Below are positions 37,016-46,374 of a stretch of DNA of 64,000 nucleotides, one piece after another. The number at the start of each line of letters is the position of its first letter. Within the stretch, counting starts at the first letter, position 1. Position numbers and translations under genes: made by a program. The stretch is from contig NZ_JAGMUO010000120.1 of the NCBI RefSeq assembly GCF_019049325.1, positions 218-64,217 on the forward strand, given 5' to 3'. A model generated the notes under the pieces. It did not search any database. It worked only from the letters and a program-made list of their open reading frames with translations, and was not told where the DNA came from. This DNA comes from Streptomyces sp. AC512_CC834. GTDB taxonomy: Bacteria; Actinomycetota; Actinomycetes; Streptomycetales; Streptomycetaceae.

Positions 37016-37753
37016 CTACGCGACCTTGCCGATGTCGGCCGCCGCGGGCTCCTTGGCCCTGAGCAGCCGGAGCTTCGGCGTCGCGCCGCCGCGTCCGCCC
37101 CGGCGGTGCAGGGTGCGGGCCGCGAAGTCGCCGGCGAACTGGATGAGCGAGATGGCGACGGCGAGGAGCGCGACGGTGGTCCACATGAGGCCGGTGTCGA
37201 AGCGCTGGTAGCCGTAGCGGACGGCGAGGTCGCCGAGGCCGCCGCCGCCGACGGTGCCGGCCATGGCGGAGTAGCCGATGAGGGCGATGATCGTGGTGGT
37301 GGTGCTGGCGATCAGCGACGGAAGGGCTTCGGGGACCAGGACCTTGCGGACGATGGTCCAGGTGTTGCCGCCCATGGACTGGACGGCCTCGACGAGCCCT
37401 CCGTCGACCTCGCGCACGGCGGTCTCGACGAGCCGCGCGAAGAACGGGATGCCGCCGATGGCGAGCGGCACGATCGCGGCCTCGCTGCCGATGGTGGTGC
37501 CGGTGACCCAGCGGGTGAAGCTCATCAGCGCGACCATGAGGATGATGAACGGCATCGAGCGGCCGATGTTGACGACCTGGCCGATGACCTTGTTGACCAC
37601 GACGTTCTGGAGCAGGCCGCCCCGGTCGGTGAGGACGAGGAGTACACCGAGCGGAAGCCCGGCCACCACGGCGATCAGGGTGGACCAGCCGACCATGATC
37701 AGGGTCTCCCAGGAGGCCTGTTCCAGCAGGGGCTGCGTCTCGGACCAGGTCAC
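37016..37753 (-). CDS. metI: methionine ABC transporter permease
   Basis: A 245-residue permease with five hydrophobic helices, the first at about residues 18-42, and the EAA-type loop EAVQSMGGNTWTIVRKV followed by LIGYSAMAGTVGGGGLG. These are characteristic of MetI. The C-terminal 35 residues are basic and cytoplasmic. The GTG start overlaps the metN stop (GTGA), so the two are translationally coupled. It forms the membrane channel with MetN as the ATPase. Confidence 0.95.
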   Translation of the reverse strand: MTWSETQPLLEQASWETLIMVGWSTLIAVVAGLPLGVLLVLTDRGGLLQNVVVNKVIGQVVNIGRSMPFIILMVALMSFTRWVTGTTIGSEAAIVPLAIGGIPFFARLVETAVREVDGGLVEAVQSMGGNTWTIVRKVLVPEALPSLIASTTTTIIALIGYSAMAGTVGGGGLGDLAVRYGYQRFDTGLMWTTVALLAVAISLIQFAGDFAARTLHRRGGRGGATPKLRLLRAKEPAAADIGKVA

Positions 37754-38847
37754 TTGGCACCTTCCTTCACCAGCACGGACGGCTCGCCCGGCGTCTCGCC
37801 CGGCGTCTCACCCGGCATCTCGTCCGGCGTCTCGTCCACCACGTCGATCTGCAGGCCCTGTTCGCGCAGGAAGCCGATGGGCACGACGTTGTCCTCGTAG
37901 CGGCCGGGCAGTTCGATCCGCATCCGGCCGATCTGGAGGCCGCCGACGGTGTCGATGGCGGCACCGAGGATCGATATGTCGATGTTGTAGGTGCGGGAGA
38001 GCTGGGAGATGACGGGCTGGGTGGCGGCCTCGCCGTGGAACGTGACGTCCAGGACGGTGCGGTCGTCCCCGGACGCATCGCCGCCGACCGGGAAGAGCGC
38101 GGCGGCCAGTTCGGAGCCCGGGGTGGCGAGGAGTTCGCCGACCGTGCCGGACTCGACGACGCGGCCCCTGTCCATGAGGGCGGCCGAGTCGCAGATGCTC
38201 TTGACGACGTCCATCTCGTGGGTGATGAGCAGGACGGTCAGGCCGAGCTGCCGGTTCAGGTCGCGCAGCAGTTGGAGGATGGAGCGGGTGGTCTCCGGGT
38301 CGAGGGCGCTGGTGGCCTCGTCGGAGAGCAGGACCTTGGGGTCGCCGGCCAGGGCGCGGGCGATGCCGACGCGCTGCTTCTGGCCGCCGGAGAGCTGGGC
38401 GGGGTAGGCCCCCGCCTTGTCGGCGAGGCCGACGAGGTCGAGCAGTTCCAGGGCCTTGCGGGAGCGCTCCTTGCCGGACTTGCCGAGGATCTCCAGCGGC
38501 AGTTCGACGTTGTCCTGCACGGTCCGGGAGGAGATCAGGTTGAAGTGCTGGAAGACCATGCCGATTCGGCTGCGTGCCTGCCGCAGCTCCTTGCCGGCGC
38601 GGGGGCCGCGGCCGGCCAGCGCGGTGAGGTCCTGTCCCGCGACGGTGACCGTACCGGCGGTGGGGCGCTCCAGGAGGTTGACGCAGCGGACGAGCGAGGA
38701 CTTGCCGGCGCCGGACTGGCCGATGACGCCGTACACCTCGCCCTCGCGGACGTGCAGGTCGACGCCGTCCAGGGCGGTGACCTCACGGCCGCGTGAACGA
38801 TAGACCTTGGTGAGGCCCGTGGTGGTGATCACGTGGGTTTCCGTCAC
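37750..38847 (-). CDS. metN: methionine ABC transporter ATP-binding protein
   Basis: A 365-residue ATPase. Walker A GQSGAGKSS, Q loop VFQHFN, signature LSGGQKQR, Walker B VLLSDEATSALD and the switch histidine in LITHEMD are intact. A C-terminal NIL domain (about 262-335) is the site where methionine inhibits the transporter in studied MetN proteins, so feedback control is likely. A 20-residue tail with repeated PGETPGE follows. Start is uncertain: GTG 38847 has no strong ribosome site, and a GTG five codons later is preceded by GGAA. First gene of the operon. Confidence 0.94.
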   Translation of the reverse strand: MTETHVITTTGLTKVYRSRGREVTALDGVDLHVREGEVYGVIGQSGAGKSSLVRCVNLLERPTAGTVTVAGQDLTALAGRGPRAGKELRQARSRIGMVFQHFNLISSRTVQDNVELPLEILGKSGKERSRKALELLDLVGLADKAGAYPAQLSGGQKQRVGIARALAGDPKVLLSDEATSALDPETTRSILQLLRDLNRQLGLTVLLITHEMDVVKSICDSAALMDRGRVVESGTVGELLATPGSELAAALFPVGGDASGDDRTVLDVTFHGEAATQPVISQLSRTYNIDISILGAAIDTVGGLQIGRMRIELPGRYEDNVVPIGFLREQGLQIDVVDETPDEMPGETPGETPGEPSVLVKEGAK

Positions 38848-39266
38848 TGTCGAGTGCGCGGCGCGGTGGTGGGCGCCGGGCACGGGGCGTTCTTCTTAAG
38901 GGTTCTTGGGGGCCTTCGGAACGCGGCATGGTTCTCGCGGCGGCGGTGCGCGCGGTGGCGGTGGAAACCGGCGGAGAAACGTGTGCGCGGGGCGTGGCTC
39001 AGCCGCGTGCGCGGGGCGCGGTGGCGGACATGAGCGGCGCTCGCTTCGGGGCGCGAGGCTCAGGTGGTGCGGGGGCCCTCTAGAAGGCGCACATTCGACA
39101 CGCACAACGTGACATGCGACGAGACATACAACGAGCACCGGGCGTCGTCGTCGCCTCGGTCGCAGGGGTGCGGTCGCTCGTCGTGCTCATGCGATCAGTA
39201 AAGCAGACGTATGGTCCTGACCGGAGACCGCGGTCCGGATTCTGGACAACGGTGAGACGATGCCGG
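38848..39266. other. non-coding gap upstream of metN
   Basis: 419 bp without a supported gene; includes a lower-GC tract near 39080-39215. I searched by eye for a SAM-I riboswitch (CTTATC / GATGAAACC type core) on the minus strand and found none, so the control of metNIQ is not visible here. Confidence 0.5.
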
Positions 39267-39875
39267 TCACGGGGTGGCGGATCGGCCCCGGACGGTGATC
39301 TCGACTCCGTCGTCGGTGACCAGTGCGGACAAGGCCGACAGGTCGGTGACCACCAGGTCGGCGTCGAGTTCGTCGGCCCGGTGGGTTGTGGCCAACGCCA
39401 CGGTGGTCATGCCGGCGCCGGGTCGACGCCCGGGGCGCGTGCGCCGAGCAGGTAGGGCTCGGGGTGGTCTGGTGCGTGCAGTTGCAAGGCGGAGGAGGGC
39501 GTCAACGCAGAGCGTTGACCACCGGCGACAACACCGCCGGGGGCATGTCCCCACGCCCTTCAGGCATGGTCCGCCGGACAGGCCCTCGGGTCTGGGTCTT
39601 GGGGTGGATGCCGATGGCGTCGAGACGGACCTCGGCGAGGCGTCGGGGGGGGCGGAGGCGACGACGGCCCAGCGGTCGGCGGGCAGCAGTTCGGCGGCTG
39701 TCTCGGTGGCCGGCCGCCCGCCCGTGCAGTTCCTCCCGCCCGAACCGCTCGGCCGTGATCCTGTACTCGACGGCCCACCGTGTCCAGCAGCGGCGCACGG
39801 ATGCGAGGGAGGAGACGAGGGTGCCGTCGTTGTCGAACAGGAGGGCCTGTGCGTGGAGCTTCCTGTCTCCGACCC
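39267..39875 (-). pseudogene. decayed HAD-family sugar phosphatase
   Basis: Remnants of one HAD phosphatase are spread over three frames. Frame A carries HAQALLFDNDGTLVSSL (nucleophile motif DNDGT) through FGREELHG; frame B continues RPATETAAELLPADRWAVVASAPP; frame A resumes RRLAEVRLDAIGIHPKT; a third stretch reads DHPEPYLLGARAPGVDPAPA and stops; then GMTTVALATTHRADELDADLVVTDL ends the gene. At least three frameshifts are needed, the region between the first and second thirds is shortened, the DEDAP-like motif is missing, and no ATG/GTG precedes the first motif. It is therefore almost certainly inactive. Related intact proteins dephosphorylate small phosphosugars. Confidence 0.85.
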
Positions 39876-39924
39876 CGCGGGGCCGGAGACTGCGGGCCCT
39901 TTGGGCCGTAATAGGCTCGCTGCC

Positions 39925-40284
39925 ATGCTTGACGTCCTGACGCTGGTGACCGGCGTCGCCGCGCTGCTGCTCGCCGCCTGGTGCGGCTGGGCGGCCTACC
40001 GTGACCAGCCGACGAAGGACTGGCACTTCATCGGCATGGCCGCGGTCTCACTGCTGGCGCTGATCCAGTTGGTGGTCGGGATCGTGCTGCTGGCGCGGGG
40101 CGAGGAACCGGACCAGGGCACGACGATCTTCGTGGCGTATCTGCTGGGCGCCTTCGCCTGTGTGCCCGCGGCGGGGTTCATGTCGCTGGCCGAGCGCACC
40201 CGCTGGGGCTCGGTGACGGTCGCCGCGGGCGGTGTCGTCCTCGCCGTTCTCGAGGTGCGGCTGTATGACATCTGGGGAGGCTGA
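39925..40284 (+). CDS. small four-helix membrane protein
   Basis: A 119-residue protein with four hydrophobic helices (about 3-24, 35-58, 67-88, 93-114) and very short loops. Starts at ATG 39925 (MLDVLTLVTG). The stop TGA lies one base before the ATG of the next gene, and the ribosome site for that gene (GGGGAGG) lies within this one, so the two are coupled. No family name recognised. The pair may form a small membrane complex. Confidence 0.8.
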   Translation: MLDVLTLVTGVAALLLAAWCGWAAYRDQPTKDWHFIGMAAVSLLALIQLVVGIVLLARGEEPDQGTTIFVAYLLGAFACVPAAGFMSLAERTRWGSVTVAAGGVVLAVLEVRLYDIWGG

Positions 40285-40285
40285 C

Positions 40286-40702
40286 ATGGTGACCACTCAG
40301 GAGAAGCCGGCCCGCAAGCGGCTGATCGGCGGGCCCGGGATCCTGCTGGTGTGGCTGTACGGCGTGATGGTCGTCGGTGCCGTGTCGCGGTCCGCGTACC
40401 AGATCGCGACGGAGTTCGACCGGGCGCCGCTCGCCTACACGCTGTCGGCGCTCGCGGGCGTCGTCTACGGATTCATCACGTACACCCTGGTGCGCGGCGG
40501 CGAGGCGGCCCGCAGGGCGGCGCTGGTGTGCTGCGCCGCCGAGTTGGTGGGCGTCCTGACGGTGGGCACCTGGACGCTGGTGGAGCCGTCCGCCTTCCCC
40601 GACGCGACCGTGTGGTCGGACTTCGGGATGGGGTATCTCTTCATTCCCGTGCTGCTGCCGCTGTCGGCGCTGTACTGGCTGCGCCGGGCCCGCACCGCGT
40701 AG
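40286..40702 (+). CDS. small membrane protein, partner of preceding gene
   Basis: A 138-residue membrane protein: a basic N-terminus (KPARKRLIGG) and four hydrophobic helices, ending YWLRRARTA. It starts at ATG 40286 with GGGGAGG seven bases upstream and is separated by one base from the previous gene. Similar gene pairs are common in Streptomyces, but I know of no function. It converges with the GNAT gene, with 22 bp between stops. Confidence 0.82.
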   Translation: MVTTQEKPARKRLIGGPGILLVWLYGVMVVGAVSRSAYQIATEFDRAPLAYTLSALAGVVYGFITYTLVRGGEAARRAALVCCAAELVGVLTVGTWTLVEPSAFPDATVWSDFGMGYLFIPVLLPLSALYWLRRARTA

Positions 40703-40724
40703 CGGTCACGGGGCCCGGCGGTCC

Positions 40725-41222
40725 TCAGGCCGTGGTGGCGTACGTCTCCGCCGGCTTCTCCAGGACGATCATGGGCACGCCGTCCGTGCCCTCGGCCGTC
40801 CCCACCGTCTCGTAGCCCACGCGCCGGTACAGCCGCAGGTTGCTCTCGCTGCGGTGCCCGGTGTGCAGCCGGAAGCGCTTGGCGCCGCGCTCCTCGACCA
40901 GGCTGGACTCGGCGGCCCGCAGCAGCCGGGCCCCGATGCCGTGCCCCTGGAGGCGGGGGTGGACGCACAGCTTGCCGATGGACGCCGCGCCGTCCTCGGT
41001 CGCCCGCCCGCGCACCGAGCCGACGACCTCTTGGCCGAGCCGCGCCACGAAGACGCAGTCGGCGGCGACCTCCTCGCGCACGGAGTCCAGGGTCTGGACG
41101 AGCGGGTCGATGCGGTAGTTGCCGTACAGCGCCGCCTCGCTCTGGAAGCAGAGGTACTGCAGCCGGAAGATTTGTTCGGCGTCCTGTCCGGTCGCCGCCG
41201 AGATGGTCACGCTCATGCCCAT
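40725..41222 (-). CDS. GNAT N-acetyltransferase
   Basis: A 165-residue single GNAT domain. Motif A is LCVHPRLQGHGIGARLLRAAE (acetyl-CoA loop Q-G-H-G-I-G) and motif B is ESNLRLYRRVGYETVG. The ATG at 41222 is preceded by GGGAGG at about ten bases; ATG 41216 is also possible. It lies 57 bp after the sigma-like gene on the same strand. Substrate unknown. Confidence 0.9.
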   Translation of the reverse strand: MGMSVTISAATGQDAEQIFRLQYLCFQSEAALYGNYRIDPLVQTLDSVREEVAADCVFVARLGQEVVGSVRGRATEDGAASIGKLCVHPRLQGHGIGARLLRAAESSLVEERGAKRFRLHTGHRSESNLRLYRRVGYETVGTAEGTDGVPMIVLEKPAETYATTA

Positions 41223-41279
41223 GTGCGCATGCCTCCCGCTCACCTGATCACCTGTGGTCCCCCACTCCTATCCCCGTCC

Positions 41280-41786
41280 TCAGCGGGCCGCAACCTCCGG
41301 CGCCAGCATTCGCCGGAGACATCCCAGACATCGGGAACGTTCCGGGCCAAGACTGCCCTGTGAGATACCCAACTCCCCCGCGATCTCCCGGTATGTGAGG
41401 TCCCGCGGCGACAACAGGGCCTCCATCAGCCGGGGGCAGCGGCCCGGCAGCCGGCGCACGGCGTCGCGCAGGGCGCGGTGCCGGGCCGCGGTGAGCGCGA
41501 GCTGCTCGGGCTGGTACTCGGGCCGGCACTCGGCGGCACCGGCCGGTTCGGTGCCGTACGGCCGCTCGTTGCGGGCCCTGCGGCGGGTGCGGCGGGCCTC
41601 GGTGCGGACGGCGCTGCGCAGCCAGCGGTGCGGGTCGTGGGGCGGGCCGTCGGCCTCCAGGCGTTCCAGCAGGCGCAGCCAGACCTCCTGTTCGAGGTCG
41701 CCGGGCTCGGCGCCGGACGCATATGCCTCGGCCGAGGCCTCGGCCGTGAGCAGGGGGCGCAGGGAGGTGAGCAGGTCGTGCGTCAT
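41280..41786 (-). CDS. ECF-sigma-like RNA polymerase factor
   Basis: A 168-residue protein resembling ECF sigma factors. A region-2-like segment (DLEQEVWLRLLERL, then DPHRWLRSAVRTEARRTRRR) is joined to a region-4 helix-turn-helix (LTYREIAGELGISQGSLGPERSRC). The DNA-binding helix is plausible, but the region-2 -10 recognition helix is short and very arginine-rich. It may act as a sigma factor or just a DNA-binding relative. The ATG at 41786 lacks a good ribosome site; a GTG at 41792 is in frame. No anti-sigma gene is adjacent. Confidence 0.8.
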   Translation of the reverse strand: MTHDLLTSLRPLLTAEASAEAYASGAEPGDLEQEVWLRLLERLEADGPPHDPHRWLRSAVRTEARRTRRRARNERPYGTEPAGAAECRPEYQPEQLALTAARHRALRDAVRRLPGRCPRLMEALLSPRDLTYREIAGELGISQGSLGPERSRCLGCLRRMLAPEVAAR

Positions 41787-41860
41787 ATGCACGTCGACGC
41801 GGCCGCCCGGGCGGCGGGTTGCCCGGACGGTCGAAGCTCACCCCAACCGGGGTTGTCCGC

Positions 41861-43069
41861 TCAGCCGTTGACGAAGTCCTCGCGGGCCAGGACGCCGGTG
41901 TCCGGATTGTCGGTGAAGACGCCGTCGATGCCGGTGGCGAAGTAGGTCCGGAACGCGCCGAAGGCGTCCCCGTAGGCGTCGGGGTCGCCGCCCTTGCGGA
42001 AGTCTGCGGGCAGGAAGGGGTTCTCGTTGCGCATGGTGTACGGGTGCAGGATCAGGCCCGCGCGGTGCGCGTCGCGGACGAGCGTCGTCGGCTCGGTGAG
42101 CCGCCCGGCGGAGTCCTTGGGGATGATCAGGTCCAGGGTGGGTCCGATGCCCTGCGCGTAGGAGGCGATCTCCTTGAGGCCCTTCGGCGTGATGAGGTCG
42201 GCCGTGGTGCGCGGGTCGCCGGTCTCGACGAAGTCCCAGGGGCGGCTGTCCGCGCCGGAGAGCAGGACGGCAAGGGGGTTGCCGACCAGCTTGTTCATCC
42301 GCCGGATGCTGGTGGGCTCGAAGGACTGGATGATGACGGGCGCGTGCTTCCCGTCCTTGCCGTACTTGCGCAGCAGCCGCGCCAGGCGCTCCTCCGTGCC
42401 CAGGCCCAGCTTGCGGAAGTAGGTGGGGTGCTTGAGCTCCGGGTAGATCCAGACCTGCCTGCCGCGCCTGCGGGTCTGCTCGTTCTGCCAGCGGAGCACC
42501 TCTTCGAAGGTGGGGATCTCCCAGCGGCCGTCGTAGAGGGTGTTGTGCGGGCGGTTGGCCGGGATGCGCTCGATCGCGCGGAGCGTCTTGAGCTCGGCGA
42601 GGGTGAAGTCCTCGGTGAACCAGCCGGTGGTGGAGACGCCGTCGAGGAGCTTCGTGCGCTCGCGGTCGGCGAACTCGGGGTGGTCGGCGACGTCCGTGGT
42701 GCCGCCGATCTCCGGCTCGTGCCGGCAGACGAGGTGACCGTCCCTGGTCGGGACGAGGTCACCGGCCTCGACGATGTCGGCGCCCAGGTCGAGGGCCAGC
42801 TCGTAGGAGCCGAAGGTGTGCTCGGGGCGGTAGCCGCTGGCCCCCCGGTGGCCGATGACGGTGGGAACGGGCAGGCCCTTCACGCCGCCGCCGTGTCCGC
42901 CGCCGTGCCGGGCGTCCTGCCGGGTGTCCTGCCGGGCGTCGGTGCCGGCGGCTCTCGCCGTGCCGGACAGGCCCAGTACGGCCCCGCCCGCGCCGAGCAC
43001 CGCCGCGCCCAGGAGCGCCCGCCGTCCGGTGCCGCCGTCCGCCCGCTCGTCCGACTCCTGCGTTCCCAT
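41861..43069 (-). CDS. Tat-exported glycerophosphodiester phosphodiesterase
   Basis: A 402-residue secreted GDPD. The start ATG 43069 has AGGAGGG upstream and gives a twin-arginine signal GRRALLGAAVLGAGG with cleavage near ARAAG. The TIM-barrel catalytic signature is present: GHRGASGYRPEHT (general acid/base histidine), then ADIVEAGDLVPTRDGHLVCRHEP. Residues for calcium or magnesium binding (Glu/Asp of that segment) are intact. It hydrolyses glycerophosphodiesters outside the cell to glycerol-3-phosphate and an alcohol, probably for phosphate or carbon scavenging. A His/Gly-rich linker (HGGGHGGG) follows the signal. Confidence 0.93.
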   Translation of the reverse strand: MGTQESDERADGGTGRRALLGAAVLGAGGAVLGLSGTARAAGTDARQDTRQDARHGGGHGGGVKGLPVPTVIGHRGASGYRPEHTFGSYELALDLGADIVEAGDLVPTRDGHLVCRHEPEIGGTTDVADHPEFADRERTKLLDGVSTTGWFTEDFTLAELKTLRAIERIPANRPHNTLYDGRWEIPTFEEVLRWQNEQTRRRGRQVWIYPELKHPTYFRKLGLGTEERLARLLRKYGKDGKHAPVIIQSFEPTSIRRMNKLVGNPLAVLLSGADSRPWDFVETGDPRTTADLITPKGLKEIASYAQGIGPTLDLIIPKDSAGRLTEPTTLVRDAHRAGLILHPYTMRNENPFLPADFRKGGDPDAYGDAFGAFRTYFATGIDGVFTDNPDTGVLAREDFVNG

Positions 43070-43491
43070 GGGGCCCTCCTGCCGTCGACCGTCAGTGCGG
43101 GCCGATCGTAGGGGCGCGTACATGACGAGCGGGAGACCGTGGCCGGAACACGCGGGTGCGTGCGGATGTCGTACCGGACCGGATGCCTGACATGCCGTCG
43201 GCTTGGCCCCGGCGGAGCGGGGTACGCGCATGCCACAAGGGTCGGTGGCGCTGCTCGGTCGGCGCGCCTCGCGCGGTCCGCGCCGAGCCCGTGCTTCGAT
43301 CCGGGCCGGGCGACGTCACGGCACGGCAGGTGAACACGCGTCAACACCGGGTAAGGCCCGGGTGACCCGAGGTGCGTGACCCCCCGGACCGCGAGTAATG
43401 TCCTCACCTGCACAGACTCATACAGCCACAGACCCGTACCGCCACAGGCTCCGCGGCGGATTCATGCCGCACCCCGACACCGGAGGACCCG
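43070..43491. other. divergent promoter region, GDPD / PlsC
   Basis: 422 bp with no supported gene. A hairpin-like CGGGT/ACCCG repeat lies near 43357-43375, and a TAATGT sequence near 43397 might be a -10 element for the acyltransferase. I see no PhoP-box direct repeats that I can call with confidence. Confidence 0.45.
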
Positions 43492-44163
43492 TTGTCCCGC
43501 TTCGCGCTCATCAAGGCAGTGCTCGGTCCGATCATGCGCCTGATGTTCCGCCCTCGGGTGGAGGGCGTGGAGAACATCCCGGGCGACGGTCCGGTGATCC
43601 TGGCCGGCAATCACCTCACCTTCATCGACTCGGTGATCATGCCGCTCAACTGCGACCGGCAGGTCTTCTTCATCGGCAAGGACGAGTACGTCACCGGCAA
43701 GGGCTTCAAGGGCCGGCTGATGGCCTGGTTCTTCACCGGCGTCGGCATGGTCCCGGTCGACCGGGACGGCGGGCGGGGCGGGGTCGCGGCGCTGATGACG
43801 GGGCGCCGCATCCTGGACGAGGGCAAGGTCTTCGGCATCTACCCGGAGGGCACCCGCTCCCCCGACGGCCGCCTCTACCGGGGCCGGACCGGCATCGCGC
43901 GGCTCACTCTGATGACGGGCGCCCCGGTCGTCCCGTTCGCCGTCATCGGCACCGACAAGCTCCAGCCGGGCGGCGCGGGTCTGCCCCGGCCGGGCAAGGT
44001 CACGGTCCGTTTCGGCGAGGCGATGGAGTTCTCCCGCTACGAGGGCATGGACCGCGACCGCTACGTCCTGCGGGCGGTGACCGACTCGGTGATGACCGAG
44101 GTCATGCGGCTGTCCGGCCAGGAGTACGTGGACATGTACGCGAGCAAGGCGAAGGCGGCGTAG
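43492..44163 (+). CDS. 1-acyl-sn-glycerol-3-phosphate acyltransferase family protein
   Basis: A 223-residue PlsC-type acyltransferase. The catalytic NHLTFIDS (NHxxxxD motif) lies near residue 40 and YPEGTRSPDG near residue 122; a third block GAPVVPFAVIGTDK is also typical. It acylates lysophosphatidic acid or a related acceptor at the inner membrane face. Start is TTG 43492, with GGAGG seven bases upstream, and has no competing ATG. Substrate specificity within the family is not readable. Confidence 0.92.
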   Translation: MSRFALIKAVLGPIMRLMFRPRVEGVENIPGDGPVILAGNHLTFIDSVIMPLNCDRQVFFIGKDEYVTGKGFKGRLMAWFFTGVGMVPVDRDGGRGGVAALMTGRRILDEGKVFGIYPEGTRSPDGRLYRGRTGIARLTLMTGAPVVPFAVIGTDKLQPGGAGLPRPGKVTVRFGEAMEFSRYEGMDRDRYVLRAVTDSVMTEVMRLSGQEYVDMYASKAKAA

Positions 44164-44274
44164 TTCCGCGGAACCTGTAGCGGAACCTGTACACGTGAAC
44201 GGCGGGTCGCTCGGTGAGCGGCCCGCCGTCCGCGTTCCGGCGCCGTGCGGCCGGGACCGGACCGGACAGGTCCT

Positions 44275-45807
44275 CTACGGGTGTTCCACCCCGTCCTCCA
44301 GGCGCTGGCCCCGCAGCAGGAACCAGGAGGCCGCGGCGGCGGCCAGGAGGACGGCGGCACCGACGCCCGCCGCGAGGGTCAGGCCGTCGACGAAGGCCTG
44401 ACGGGCGGAGTCCAGCAGGGTCTCGGCCGTACGGGACGGGAGGCCGGCCGCGGCTTCCACCGCGCCGCCCAGCGATTCGTGCGCGGCGGCCGGGGTGCCC
44501 GCGGGGCCCGTGAAGTCACGGTAGACACCGGTCACGATCGAGCCGAGCACCGCGATACCGAGGGCGGCGCCGAGTTCGTACGCCGTCTCGGAGACGGCGG
44601 ACGCGGCGCCCGCCTGTTCCCCGGGCACGCTGGAGAGGATCACGTCGGCGGTGACGGTGAACGAGAACCCGGCGCCGACGCCGACCACCAGCAGGGCCGC
44701 GCCGATCAGCGGGTAGCCGGTGTTCTGCCCGATGACGGTCAGCGCGGCGAGCGCGAGACCGACGGCGGCGAGACCCCCCGCGACCACGGCACGGACCGAG
44801 AAGCGCCGGGCCGCGCGGCCGGCGAGCAGACCGGCGACCACCGCGCCGACGGCGGCGGGCAGTTCCGCCAGGCCCGCCTCGAAGGGCCGCCTGCCCTGGA
44901 CGAGTTGCAGGTACTGGGAGAGGAAGAACACCAGCCCGGACAGGCCCAGGACGGTCAGCAGGTCGGCCAGCACCGCGCCGCTGAAGCCACGGTTGCGGAA
45001 CAGCCGCATGTCGAGCAGCGGCTTCGGCATCGTGAGCTGCCGGCGCACGAAGCCGTAGAGCGCGGCGGCGCCCAGCAGGCCCGCGGCGAGCGTGGCCCAC
45101 GCGAACCCGTGGGCGGCGGCCTCCTTGACGGCGTACACGACACCGACCATGCCGACCAGGGAGAGGGTGACGCTGAGCAGGTCCCAGGGGCCCGGGTCCG
45201 GGTTGCGGGACTCGGGCAGCAGCTTGACGCCGACGACGACCAGGACGGCCATCACGGGCAGGTTGATCAGGAAGACGGAACCCCACCAGAAGTGCTCCAG
45301 CAGGAACCCGCCGACGATCGGGCCGACCGCCGTGCCGGCGGAGGCGGTGGCGCCCCAGATGCCGACGGCGAGGCTGCGTTCGCGGGGATCGTGGAAGAGG
45401 TTGCGGATCAGGGCGAGGGTGGCGGGCATCAGGGTGGCGCCCGCGACGCCGAGCAGGGCCCGGGCGAGGATCATCAGCTCGGGTGTGTGCGCGTAGGCGT
45501 TGAGGACGGATATCGCGCCGAACGCCGCGGCGCCGACGAGCAGGAGCCGCTTGCGGCCGATGCGGTCGCCGAGGCTGCCCATGGAGACGAGCAGGCCGGC
45601 GATGACGAAGGAGTAGACGTCGCCGATCCAGAGCAGTTGGGTGCCGGAGGGGGCGAGGTCCTCGCTGATGTAGGGGGTCGCGAGACCGAGCACGGTCGCG
45701 TCGACGGCCACCAGCAGCACGGCCAGCACCAGGACGGACAGCGCCAGCCAGCGGCCGGGGCCCTTCACCGCCCCGGTCGAGTGGGCCGGCTGCAGGGTGC
45801 TGGTCAT
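44275..45807 (-). CDS. MFS drug efflux transporter (DHA2, 14 helices)
   Basis: A 510-residue major facilitator with about 14 hydrophobic helices. The DHA2 signature is visible: LDATVLGLA-like AVDATVLGLATPYI in helix 1 and GSLGDRIGRKRLLL in the loop after helix 2, then WRSVFLINLP-like WWGSVFLINLPV in helix 5. Such proteins export cationic or hydrophobic drugs by proton antiport. It overlaps the TetR gene by four bases (ATGA), so the regulator and pump are co-translated and probably controlled together from the operator at 46375. Confidence 0.93.
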   Translation of the reverse strand: MTSTLQPAHSTGAVKGPGRWLALSVLVLAVLLVAVDATVLGLATPYISEDLAPSGTQLLWIGDVYSFVIAGLLVSMGSLGDRIGRKRLLLVGAAAFGAISVLNAYAHTPELMILARALLGVAGATLMPATLALIRNLFHDPRERSLAVGIWGATASAGTAVGPIVGGFLLEHFWWGSVFLINLPVMAVLVVVGVKLLPESRNPDPGPWDLLSVTLSLVGMVGVVYAVKEAAAHGFAWATLAAGLLGAAALYGFVRRQLTMPKPLLDMRLFRNRGFSGAVLADLLTVLGLSGLVFFLSQYLQLVQGRRPFEAGLAELPAAVGAVVAGLLAGRAARRFSVRAVVAGGLAAVGLALAALTVIGQNTGYPLIGAALLVVGVGAGFSFTVTADVILSSVPGEQAGAASAVSETAYELGAALGIAVLGSIVTGVYRDFTGPAGTPAAAHESLGGAVEAAAGLPSRTAETLLDSARQAFVDGLTLAAGVGAAVLLAAAAASWFLLRGQRLEDGVEHP

Positions 45808-46355
45808 GGTTGCTCTCTCCGGAGTGCGCCGCCGAGCAGCAGCTCGACGATCATGCGGGTCAGGTCGTTGCGGGCCACGCGGCCCTCGGTCACCGCCCAG
45901 GCGCCGGAGGCCAGCAGGCCGTAGAGCGCCTCGGTGAGCCAGACGGGGGTGAGGTCGATGCGGAACTCGCCGCTCTCCTGGCCGCGCCGGAAGACGGCGG
46001 CGATCCGGGCGTCGATGCGGGCCCAGCCCTCGTTCTGCTCCTCGCCCTCGAACAACTGGTTCTCGCTGTAGAGGAAGGCGAGCAGCCCTGCGGCGGGCTC
46101 GATCTCGCGCACGAGCCGGCGCACCGCGTCGGCCGCCGCTCCGTCGTCGAGGCGGGCCGCGTCCAGGGCGGCCTCGCACTCGGCGATGCCGAGTGACTCC
46201 AGCGCCCGCACGAGGGCGTCGCGCCCGGCGAAGTGCCGGTGCAGCGTGGCGCGGCTCAGTCCGGCAGCCCTGGCGACCTCGTCCATGGTCGCGGTGGCTC
46301 TGCGGGTCAGCAGGGCCGCGGCGCTGCGCAGTACGTGGTCACGGTCGACAGCCAT
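45804..46355 (-). CDS. TetR-family repressor
   Basis: A 183-residue TetR protein. The N-terminal helix-turn-helix reads TMDEVARAAGLSRATLHRHFAGRDALVRAL (about residues 23-53). The C-terminal ligand domain has GWARIDARIAAVFRRGQESGEFR and is tryptophan/leucine-rich. ATG 46355 is chosen over upstream starts that would run into the operator. It heads the operon with the MFS pump and most likely represses both from the inverted repeat 20 bp upstream. The inducer is unknown, probably a pump substrate. Confidence 0.93.
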   Translation of the reverse strand: MAVDRDHVLRSAAALLTRRATATMDEVARAAGLSRATLHRHFAGRDALVRALESLGIAECEAALDAARLDDGAAADAVRRLVREIEPAAGLLAFLYSENQLFEGEEQNEGWARIDARIAAVFRRGQESGEFRIDLTPVWLTEALYGLLASGAWAVTEGRVARNDLTRMIVELLLGGALRREQP

Positions 46356-46374
46356 GAGACGACCATAACCCATA

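Noticed and set aside
38848..39266. Possible SAM riboswitch before metN
   Set aside because: No recognisable SAM-I core sequence could be found on the minus strand.
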